This document shows, in pieces, positions 1-4,775 of a stretch of 5,709 nt of DNA. This DNA comes from Fimenecus sp964557975 (GTDB lineage: Bacteria > Bacillota > Clostridia > Oscillospirales > Acutalibacteraceae). Numbering within the stretch: position 1 is the first letter of the stretch; each line of letters opens with the position of its first letter. A program made the position numbers and the translations under genes. The notes beneath the pieces are model-generated. The model saw only the letters and a list, made by a program, of their open reading frames with translations, was not told where the DNA came from and ran no database searches. The stretch is taken from assembly GCA_964557975.1 (NCBI GenBank), contig CAZLCG010000051.1, positions 1-5,709 on the forward strand. The letters are read 5' to 3'.

Positions 1-24
1 AAAGCCCCGTAAAAACGGAGCTTT
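1..24 (-). terminator. Probable intrinsic terminator hairpin after the zinc-ribbon gene
   Basis: In minus-strand RNA, bases 24-15 (AAAGCUCCGU) pair with 10-1 (ACGGGGCUUU) around a UUUU loop. This gives a 10-bp stem with one U-G wobble (19 with 6). Read from the plus strand the same position would be an A-C mismatch, so the minus-strand transcript folds better and fits termination of the gene ending at 68. The U-tract that should follow would lie before base 1 and cannot be seen. A plus-strand reading would give a tail of ACTTTTT, so bidirectional use is possible. Confidence 0.6.
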
Positions 25-67
25 ACTTTTTGCATAATTTATAAACGAACGTTTACTGAGCTTATGC

Positions 68-349
68 TTATTCCTGCTCTTCCTTCATCTTTGCAAAGCA
101 TTCGCTGCAATAAACGGGACGGTCGTCTCTGGGCTGGAAAGGAACTTTTGCTTCACCGCCGCAATTTGCACAGACTGCCGTATAAAGCTGTCTTTCGCCT
201 TTAGCCGCGTTCTTTCTTGCGTCACGGCAGGGCTTGCATCTTTGAGGCTCGTTTACAAAGCCTTTTTCGGCATAAAATTCCTGCTCGCCTGCGGTGAAAA
301 CGAATTCGTTGCCGCACTCTTTGCATACAAGGGTCTTGTCTTCGTACAT
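68..349 (-). CDS. Two-domain zinc-ribbon protein (zf-trcl plus CxxC-x17-CxxC)
   Basis: This is a 93-residue, soluble, charged protein with two four-cysteine zinc sites. The first is C9/C12 with C38/C41; its surrounding KTLVCKECG, FTAGEQEFYAEKGF and CKPCR motifs match what I recall of the zf-trcl 'probable zinc-ribbon' family. The second is C60/C63 with C81/C84, spaced exactly CxxC-x17-CxxC, a repeat type known from short bacterial proteins. Both sites are complete, so zinc binding is likely; the biological role (nucleic acid or protein binding) is unknown for the family. No signal peptide or membrane segment is present, so it should be cytoplasmic. The ATG at 349 is fixed by a GAGG ribosome site at 357-360 (7-nt spacing) and an in-frame TAG 15 nt upstream. 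It follows the sigma-factor gene in the same direction after a 105-nt gap, and it probably has its own promoter (447-475) and a structured leader. Confidence 0.9.
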   Translation of the reverse strand: MYEDKTLVCKECGNEFVFTAGEQEFYAEKGFVNEPQRCKPCRDARKNAAKGERQLYTAVCANCGGEAKVPFQPRDDRPVYCSECFAKMKEEQE

Positions 350-376
350 TTTGGTACCTCGCTAAAAAAATATTTT

Positions 377-438
377 TACCCCCAACGGACTCGCACCGTC
401 GCATAGTTGTCAATGCTCTCCTTCTGAGAATAGGGCTT
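377..438 (-). other. Structured, tRNA-like leader of the zinc-ribbon mRNA
   Basis: In the minus-strand RNA this 62-nt stretch can form three consecutive small hairpins. The first is UCUC/GAGA (429-426 with 420-417, 5-nt loop). The second is GCAU/AUGC (416-413 with 404-401, 8-nt loop). The third is GACGG/CCGUU with a 7-nt UGCGAGU loop (400-396 with 388-384). They are flanked by partly complementary ends (5 of 7 pairs, one a wobble). The sequence CTCAG..GG.GAGC resembles a D-arm and GGTGCGAGTCC a T-arm. However, the anticodon stem is only 4 bp, there is no variable loop and no CCA, and the total is about 10 nt too short. I call it a tRNA-like leader or tRNA remnant, not a functional tRNA. Confidence 0.25.
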
Positions 439-446
439 ATAGAAGT

Positions 447-475
447 ATTTTACTTTAACTGTTAAACTTCTTCAA
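447..475 (-). promoter_or_regulatory. Probable sigma-A promoter for the zinc-ribbon gene
   Basis: On the minus strand TTGAAG (475-470) is followed after 17 bases by TAAAAT (452-447). The -35 matches the consensus at 4 of 6 and the -10 at 5 of 6. It lies across the last codons and stop of the sigma-factor gene, so the zinc-ribbon gene could be transcribed separately with a leader of about 90 nt. No terminator is visible between the two genes, so read-through from the sigma gene is also possible. Confidence 0.5.
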
Positions 476-1033
476 CTTCTGCCTAACCCTTTGAAGCGCA
501 TTGTCAACGGATTTTGGTGATGAGCCTGTTCTTTTTGAAATTTCTTCATAAGAAAGGCCGCTGAGAAATAACCTTAAAGTGTCCCGTTCCTTAACGGATA
601 ACCTTGAATTGACGTATTTTAAAAGACTGTCAAATTCAATTTTACTGATAAGCTGTTCTTCAACCGACCGAGAATCGGAAAAATCACAGCCCTCTTTATC
701 AAGTGAAAGAGTTTCCCCCGAAAAGACGCTTTTACCCGAACGTTTTCTTGTAACAGACACGAGCCTGTTGTTTATGCACACACCTGCATAAGTTTTAAAG
801 CTTGCGCCGCCGTTTGCGCTGTATGTACCGACAGCGGAAAGCACGCCGAGCATACCCTCCTGACACAAATCGTCAAGCTCAACGCCGCTGTTGAGAAAGC
901 GCCTTGCCTTTGAATGAACCAACGGTGAAACTAATACAAGCAGTCTTGAAAGAGCGCCTTTATCACCCCGCTGCGCAAGAGAAACAAGGCTGTCTATATC
1001 GTTATTGCCGACTGCCGAACCGTTTTCTTTCAA
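455..1033 (-). CDS. Sigma-70 family RNA polymerase sigma factor, SigH-like
   Basis: The 192-residue product is a DNA-binding initiation subunit of RNA polymerase. It has region 2 (roughly residues 15-98) with the core-binding DDLCQEGMLGVLSAV motif (from residue 54) and FKTYAGVCINNRL. After a short linker comes region 4 (about 144-190) with the helix-turn-helix SYEEISKRTGSSPKSVDNALQRVRQKL. The end SVDNALQRVRQKLKKF closely resembles SigH of Bacillus (SIDNALQRVKRKLEKY), but the protein is shorter than SigH (218 aa) and lacks its conserved linker, so a different SigH-like subfamily is possible. No region 1.1 or region 3 is evident. The frame closes at a TAA at 1046-1048, so only TTG starts are available. 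TTG at 1037-1039 is 1 nt from the AAGGCGG site (1041-1047), whereas TTG at 1031-1033 has 7-nt spacing; I chose the latter. The alternative would add two residues. A strong promoter lies just upstream. Confidence 0.88.
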   Translation of the reverse strand: MKENGSAVGNNDIDSLVSLAQRGDKGALSRLLVLVSPLVHSKARRFLNSGVELDDLCQEGMLGVLSAVGTYSANGGASFKTYAGVCINNRLVSVTRKRSGKSVFSGETLSLDKEGCDFSDSRSVEEQLISKIEFDSLLKYVNSRLSVKERDTLRLFLSGLSYEEISKRTGSSPKSVDNALQRVRQKLKKFNS

Positions 1034-1040
1034 TGTCAAC

Positions 1041-1047
1041 CCGCCTT
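1041..1047 (-). promoter_or_regulatory. Start-deciding ribosome binding site of the sigma-factor gene
   Basis: AAGGCGG differs from AAGGAGG at one base. It is only 1 nt from the first in-frame TTG but 7 nt from the second TTG (1031-1033), which favours the second. The in-frame TAA overlapping the site (1046-1048) rules out any longer N-terminus. Confidence 0.6.
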
Positions 1048-1088
1048 AACGGTCAAAATTAGTTCAATCCTTTTCCACTTTAAAACTC

Positions 1089-1116
1089 ATTATACCATCA
1101 ATACGGTAAAAGTCAA
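1089..1116 (-). promoter_or_regulatory. Strong extended -10 sigma-A promoter for the sigma-factor gene
   Basis: On the minus strand TTGACT (1116-1111) is followed after 16 bases by a perfect TATAAT (1094-1089), with the extended -10 dinucleotide (TGG directly before TATAAT). An A/T-rich stretch with A-tracts just upstream (about 1117-1140) could act as an UP element. The expected transcript starts near 1082, giving a leader of about 50 nt. The sigma factor therefore appears to be made by the housekeeping polymerase. Confidence 0.8.
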
Positions 1117-1183
1117 CATTTTTTTGTATATTTTGTATAAGGCAAGGGGAGCTGAACGCGATATGGTTTAAAGCAATAATTTA

Positions 1184-1207
1184 AGCAGGCTGAAAAATCA
1201 GCCTGCT
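1184..1207 (-). terminator. Intrinsic terminator of the mutase/small-peptide operon
   Basis: A perfect 10-bp stem, AGCAGGCUGA with UCAGCCUGCU around a UUUU loop (1207-1198 with 1193-1184), starts 7 nt after the stop of the small ORF. The following tail (UUAAAUUAUUGCUUU) is U-rich but interrupted, so termination may be incomplete. The hairpin separates this operon from the sigma-gene promoter downstream. Confidence 0.75.
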
Positions 1208-1213
1208 CTGAAA

Positions 1214-1318
1214 TTACCATCCTGCAAATACGTTAACAAGTACCGCAACCGTACTGCCCGCCATTAAAACGGCAAGCACCGCGCAAATCACTTTAATCAC
1301 ATTTCTGTTATTAAACAT
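1214..1318 (-). CDS. 34-aa small hydrophobic (single membrane segment) peptide
   Basis: An ATG ORF of 34 codons begins 12 nt after the mutase stop and ends in TAA just before the terminator. Its ribosome site GAGG (1325-1328) has 6-nt spacing to the ATG. The peptide has a short polar, basic N-terminus (MFNNRNVIK), then a continuous hydrophobic stretch over about residues 10-32, ending AGW. This fits a single-pass membrane peptide with the basic end inside, by the positive-inside rule. I do not recognise the family. The position inside the mutase transcription unit, the good ribosome site and the terminator right after the stop support translation. Alternatives are an uncleaved signal-like peptide, a type I toxin-like peptide, or a chance ORF. 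No antisense RNA is evident to support a toxin reading. Confidence 0.6.
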   Translation of the reverse strand: MFNNRNVIKVICAVLAVLMAGSTVAVLVNVFAGW

Positions 1319-1330
1319 ACTTTTCCTCTG

Positions 1331-3052
1331 TCAGTCAATACCCATTATTTTTTCCATATCCGCAGAAATTGCCTCGGTCATTTCCTCGGCAAGCGCTCTG
1401 TCCTTTGCGACTGCGGTTATATAAATCTTAATTTTCGGCTCTGTTCCCGAGGGACGTACAATTACGCCCGAGCCGCCCGAAAGCTTATAGGCAAGCACAT
1501 TAGACTTGGGAAGCTTAATTTCGGTTACCTTGCCCGTTTCGGTATCGGTTGCGGTCTGCATTTTATAGTCGGAAACCGACGTTACCCTTTTTCCTGCAAT
1601 CTCAGCAGGGGGATTCTGTCTTAACGCCGTCATCATATCAGACATTTTCTGCATACCTGCCGCGCCCTCAAAGCCGAAGTTAAGAAGCGAATTAAGGAAC
1701 ATACCGTAATCCGAATAAATCTTCTGCATCTGATCATAAAGGCTTATGCCCTTTTTCTTATAATAAGCCGCCATTTCACATATAAGCATTGACGCAACAA
1801 CAGCGTCCTTATCCCTTGCGTGAGCGCCTCTGAGATAACCGTAAGACTCCTCCATACCGACGATGAAGCGATCGGTCTCGTTATTTTTTTCAAGGTTCGT
1901 AACAAGCTCTCCTATGTATTTAAAGCCCGTTAGCAAATCGGCGGTTTGAGCGCCGTAATTCTTTGCAATTTCAGCAACGAGCTGTGAGGTCACTATTGTT
2001 TTAACGACTATCGGCTTTTCGGGCATTTTGCCCTGCTCTTTAAGAGAGGAAAGTATATATTCGGTAAGCATAATGCCGACCTCGTTTCCCGACATCAGCT
2101 TATATTCGCCGTTATCGAGAACCGCAATACCGACACGGTCGCAGTCGGGGTCTGTCGCAAGCAGCAAATCAGCCTTTTTATCCTTAGTCATATTGACGGC
2201 ACACTCAAACACCTGCTTGATTTCGGGATTCGGAAACGGACAGGTCGGGAAATTGCCGTCGGGTAGCTCCTGCTCTTTAACAACACGAACGTCTTTAATG
2301 CCGATTTTTGAAAGTATAGCCCTTACAGGCTTGTTGCCCGTGCCGTTAAGCGGAGTATAAATAACCGAAATGTCGGCGTCCTCGCAGACTCCCGCGTTAA
2401 CTCTCGCCTTGAGAACCTCATTATAAAAGCTCTCAACGACGTCTTCGCCGATATACTCGATTTCTCCCGATTTTACCGCGCTGTCAAAATCCGCAGTCTT
2501 AACGCCCGAGAACATATCAACCTTTTGAATATAATCATAGGTCTTTGCCGCCGCCTCATCGGTCATCTGATAACCGTTGGGATCATAGCATTTATAGCCG
2601 TTGTACTTTGCGGGGTTATGGCTTGCGGTAATGATGATACCCGAACTGCAACCGAGTTTTCTGACCGCAAACGACAGCATTGGTGTGGGAACAAGCTCAG
2701 GGTAGATATACACCTTTATTCCGTTAGCGGCAAGAACCGAAGCCGCTGAGCGCGCAAAGACGTCCGATTTAATTCTCGAATCGTACGCAATAGCAACCGA
2801 AGGGCTTGAAAACGCCGAGTTAAGGTAATCGGACAGACCCTGAGTTGCCTGATTTACGGTATAAATATTCATACGGTTGGTTCCCGCGCCTATAACTCCG
2901 CGAAGCCCCGCCGTACCGAATTCAAGGTTTTTATAAAAGCGGTCAAGAATTTCATCTTCCTTACCCTCGATTTCTTTAAGCTCGGGAAAAAGGTCCTTGT
3001 CCGCATCCGCCTTTTCGCACCAGAGCTTATAAAGAGCGTTTATGTCGTTCAT
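1331..3052 (-). CDS. Phosphoglucomutase/phosphomannomutase (alpha-D-phosphohexomutase)
   Basis: This 573-residue cytoplasmic enzyme interconverts hexose 1-phosphate and 6-phosphate (glucose and/or mannose) through a phosphoserine and a bound Mg2+. All four superfamily signatures are present in order. FGTAGLRG is at 45-52. The catalytic serine loop TASHNP is at 142-147 (S144). The metal loop DPDCDR is at 301-306 (D301, D303, D305). The sugar-binding GMEESYGY is at 399-406, and the phosphate-binding RPSGTEPK is at 533-540. TGFKYIG at 375-381 also fits. Length and motifs resemble the PgcA/PGM2-like branch rather than the shorter GlmM or ManB types; the sugar preference cannot be read from the sequence. 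The frame stays open to 3139, but that extension would overlap the promoter. The ATG at 3052 has GGAGG (3061-3065) at 8-nt spacing, so this is the start. It leads a unit with the 34-aa peptide gene. Confidence 0.95.
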   Translation of the reverse strand: MNDINALYKLWCEKADADKDLFPELKEIEGKEDEILDRFYKNLEFGTAGLRGVIGAGTNRMNIYTVNQATQGLSDYLNSAFSSPSVAIAYDSRIKSDVFARSAASVLAANGIKVYIYPELVPTPMLSFAVRKLGCSSGIIITASHNPAKYNGYKCYDPNGYQMTDEAAAKTYDYIQKVDMFSGVKTADFDSAVKSGEIEYIGEDVVESFYNEVLKARVNAGVCEDADISVIYTPLNGTGNKPVRAILSKIGIKDVRVVKEQELPDGNFPTCPFPNPEIKQVFECAVNMTKDKKADLLLATDPDCDRVGIAVLDNGEYKLMSGNEVGIMLTEYILSSLKEQGKMPEKPIVVKTIVTSQLVAEIAKNYGAQTADLLTGFKYIGELVTNLEKNNETDRFIVGMEESYGYLRGAHARDKDAVVASMLICEMAAYYKKKGISLYDQMQKIYSDYGMFLNSLLNFGFEGAAGMQKMSDMMTALRQNPPAEIAGKRVTSVSDYKMQTATDTETGKVTEIKLPKSNVLAYKLSGGSGVIVRPSGTEPKIKIYITAVAKDRALAEEMTEAISADMEKIMGID

Positions 3053-3085
3053 AAATTCAACCTCCGTTTTTAATTTTATAAATAT

Positions 3086-3114
3086 ATTATACTCACTTTT
3101 TATTTTAAAGTAAA
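3086..3114 (-). promoter_or_regulatory. Probable sigma-A promoter of the mutase gene
   Basis: On the minus strand TTTACT (3114-3109, 4 of 6) is followed after 17 bases by a perfect TATAAT (3091-3086) in very A/T-rich DNA. The transcript would start near 3079, giving a leader of about 27 nt to the ATG at 3052. Its position rules out the upstream in-frame ATG at 3139 as the start. Confidence 0.75.
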
Positions 3115-3137
3115 TAAAAATATGACGAAACATCCGC

Positions 3138-3216
3138 AAAACAAATTAAAGGACACCGTAACAAGCGCTGCGCTCGGCAAATTACCGCGCTTATGCGCAA
3201 CACTCGGACAGTGCCC
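3138..3216 (-). terminator. Long imperfect stem-loop with U-rich tail after the ABC operon
   Basis: Twenty-seven bases after the ATPase stop, minus-strand RNA can form an outer 9-bp helix (3216-3208 with 3159-3151, two G-U pairs). Stacked nearby is an inner 8-bp helix (3194-3187 with 3168-3161, one G-U pair), separated by 1 nt on one side and 13 nt on the other. A U-rich tail UUUAAUUUGUUUU (3150-3138) follows. The wobbles would be mismatches on the plus strand, supporting a minus-strand RNA function. It is a plausible but atypical terminator; a structured RNA or intergenic repeat is also possible. Confidence 0.5.
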
Positions 3217-3243
3217 CATACATTTAATATCAGCCTGAATTTT

Positions 3244-4014
3244 TTAAATTAAAACCTTTGAAAGAAAATCCTTAAGTCTCGGGTTCTGCGGACGGTTAAA
3301 GACGTCGTCGGGAGTTCCCTGCTCGAGGATCCTGCCTCCGTCTATAAACAGCACCCTGTCGGCAACCTCCTTCGCAAAGCCCATTTCGTGGGTAACGACA
3401 ACCATTGTCATACCGTCGTCGGCAAGCTCCTTCATAAGCGCAAGAACCTCCCCTACCATTTCGGGGTCAAGCGCCGAAGTAGGCTCGTCAAACAGCATAA
3501 CATCGGGATTCATTGCAAGCGAGCGGACAATGGCAACTCTCTGCTTCTGACCGCCCGAAAGCTGCGACGGGTAAGAATCCGCCTTATCCTCAAGGCCTAT
3601 TCTTTTAAGCAGAGCCATTGCGTTCTCGCGCGCCTCCGCCTTAATTTGCCTGACAGCCTTTCTTTCGCCCCTTTTCAGCTTCCTGTTGGCCTTTTTTGCA
3701 ATCAAAACAGGAGAAAGCATTATATTTTCAACAACCGTTTTATTGTTGAAAAGATTAAAGTGCTGAAAAACCATACCCATTTTTTGACGGTGGACGTTTA
3801 TATCGACCTTAGTGTCGGTAAGGTCAACGCCGTGGTATAAAATCTGACCCGAGGTTGGGTCGTCCATACAGTTAAGGCAGCGCAGAAACGTGCTTTTGCC
3901 CGAACCGGATGGACCTATTATGACAACCTTTTCGCCCTGCTCTATCGTAAGGTCAATGCCCTTTAAAACCTCAAGGTCGCCGAAGGATTTATGAAGGTCA
4001 ATTACCTCTATCAC
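3244..4014 (-). CDS. Polar amino acid ABC transporter ATPase (GlnQ/HisP-like)
   Basis: This 256-residue cytoplasmic ATPase drives the importer encoded by the two genes upstream. Walker A GPSGSGKST is at 34-42 (K40), and the Q-loop FQHFNLF has Q84. The signature LSGGQKQR is at 152-159, Walker B MLFDEP at 173-178 (D176, catalytic E177), the D-loop SALD at 180-183, and the switch histidine at H209. All are intact. The GlnQ-type family is usually about 240 aa; the extra length is a basic stretch around 104-126 (KKANRKLKRGERKAVRQIK), between the Q-loop and the signature. The start is GTG at 4012-4014. An in-frame TGA three codons upstream excludes a longer protein, and no other start codon lies nearby downstream. 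The gene overlaps the permease end by 17 nt. Its ribosome site AAGGAG (4026-4031) lies inside the permease with a long 11-nt spacing, suggesting translational coupling. Confidence 0.95.
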   Translation of the reverse strand: MIEVIDLHKSFGDLEVLKGIDLTIEQGEKVVIIGPSGSGKSTFLRCLNCMDDPTSGQILYHGVDLTDTKVDINVHRQKMGMVFQHFNLFNNKTVVENIMLSPVLIAKKANRKLKRGERKAVRQIKAEARENAMALLKRIGLEDKADSYPSQLSGGQKQRVAIVRSLAMNPDVMLFDEPTSALDPEMVGEVLALMKELADDGMTMVVVTHEMGFAKEVADRVLFIDGGRILEQGTPDDVFNRPQNPRLKDFLSKVLI

Positions 4015-4708
4015 TTTTTTTCAGGCTCCTTTCGGTTAATTTGATCATCGCCGTTATAATGAGAACAAGGACGATGTATATAAGCGCCATTACAAGATAC
4101 GGAACCATAAATTCGTAGTTGTTCGTACCGATATACTTAAACGCGACGTAAAGGTCGTTCGCGCCTACAAAGCTTACGATTGACGTATCCTTAACAAGAG
4201 CTATAAATTCATTGCCGAGGGTTGGCAGTATATTTTTCACAGCCTGCGGAATGATTATTTTAGTCATTGTCGTAAAATAGCTCATACCGACCGAGCGTCC
4301 GCCCTCCATCTGCCCGGGGTCAACGGACTGAATACCGCTGCGCATTATCTCCGAAACATACGCGCCGCTGTTCATACCGTATATTATAATGCACGAGCCG
4401 AGAGCCGAAATGTCAAGCCCCAAAAGCGGGCGTATAACATAGTAGCCGACAAGAAGCTGAACGACAATCGGCGTGCCGCGGAAAAACGCAACATAAACCT
4501 GACATATTTTATTAAGAACAACGGGCAGCTTTTTATATTTCGGCATAACCTCAACCGAAGCTATTATCATACCGATAACAATGCCGATAACAAGACCGAG
4601 AACCGCAATAAGAACGGTATTCTGCAAGCCCTCGAGGACCTTCCTGTAACCGCCGTTATCTATAAAAGCCCTTACAAACGCGTCCCACTTTACTGAGAAA
4701 TTACCCAT
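3998..4708 (-). CDS. Polar amino acid ABC transporter permease (HisM/GlnP family)
   Basis: This is a 236-residue integral membrane subunit forming the translocation path, probably as a homodimer since only one permease gene is present. Hydrophobic segments lie at about 30-52, 68-92, 103-122 and 201-223, with a further amphipathic region near 165-190. FFRGTP at 75-80 is the usual motif of this family. The cytoplasmic EAA loop that contacts the ATPase is EGGRSVGMSYFTTMTKIIIP (135-154), with the conserved G141 and P154; the usual EAA is EGG here. I chose the ATG at 4708 because AAGGAG (4715-4720) sits 6 nt upstream. An earlier in-frame ATG at 4732 would place that ribosome site inside the coding region and has no good site of its own. 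It lies between the binding-protein gene and the ATPase gene. Confidence 0.93.
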   Translation of the reverse strand: MGNFSVKWDAFVRAFIDNGGYRKVLEGLQNTVLIAVLGLVIGIVIGMIIASVEVMPKYKKLPVVLNKICQVYVAFFRGTPIVVQLLVGYYVIRPLLGLDISALGSCIIIYGMNSGAYVSEIMRSGIQSVDPGQMEGGRSVGMSYFTTMTKIIIPQAVKNILPTLGNEFIALVKDTSIVSFVGANDLYVAFKYIGTNNYEFMVPYLVMALIYIVLVLIITAMIKLTERSLKKSDRGN

Positions 4709-4732
4709 AGGAAACTCCTTACGATAACACAA

Positions 4733-4756
4733 CTACCCCGCCGTAAGGCGAGGCAG
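4733..4756 (-). other. Intercistronic hairpin between binding-protein and permease genes
   Basis: Minus-strand RNA forms a 10-bp stem CUGCCUCGCC/GGCGGGGUAG with a UUAC loop (4756-4747 with 4742-4733), including two U-G pairs. It begins 19 nt after the binding-protein stop and ends 12 nt before the permease ribosome site. No U-run follows, so it is unlikely to be a full terminator. In many ABC operons a hairpin here protects the upstream message from 3' decay, allowing more binding protein than membrane subunits; that role is inferred. Confidence 0.6.
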
Positions 4757-4775
4757 CCGACTGTTCATTTAACCG

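Noticed and set aside
43..56. Inverted repeat TAAACG-AA-CGTTTA after the zinc-ribbon stop
   Set aside because: A 6-bp A/T-rich stem with a 2-nt loop is too weak to count as a terminator next to the much better hairpin at 1-24.
222..413. 63-codon TTG frame overlapping the zinc-ribbon gene as a real protein
   Set aside because: It is out of phase with the zinc-ribbon gene, very basic and without a family look. Only its upstream ribosome-site-like sequence is kept as a finding.
408..413. Perfect TTGACA on the minus strand as a -35 box
   Set aside because: No -10-like hexamer occurs 16-18 bases downstream; the sequence there is G/C-rich.
377..438. Functional tRNA gene
   Set aside because: The anticodon arm is 4 bp with an 8-nt loop, the variable loop is missing, the acceptor stem has two mismatches, there is no CCA, and the length is about 62 nt.
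579..791. Plus-strand open frame opposite the sigma-factor gene (70 codons)
   Set aside because: It is wholly antisense to a gene with clear sigma-70 motifs, and its product resembles no family I know.
2028..2749. Two plus-strand open frames (2028-2360 and 2525-2749) opposite the mutase gene
   Set aside because: Both are antisense to the conserved metal-loop and serine-loop regions of the mutase, and their products look like no known family.
3388..3840. 150-codon plus-strand open frame opposite the ABC ATPase
   Set aside because: It mirrors the strongly conserved ATPase motifs, and long antisense frames are common opposite such genes. No separate promoter or family match is visible.
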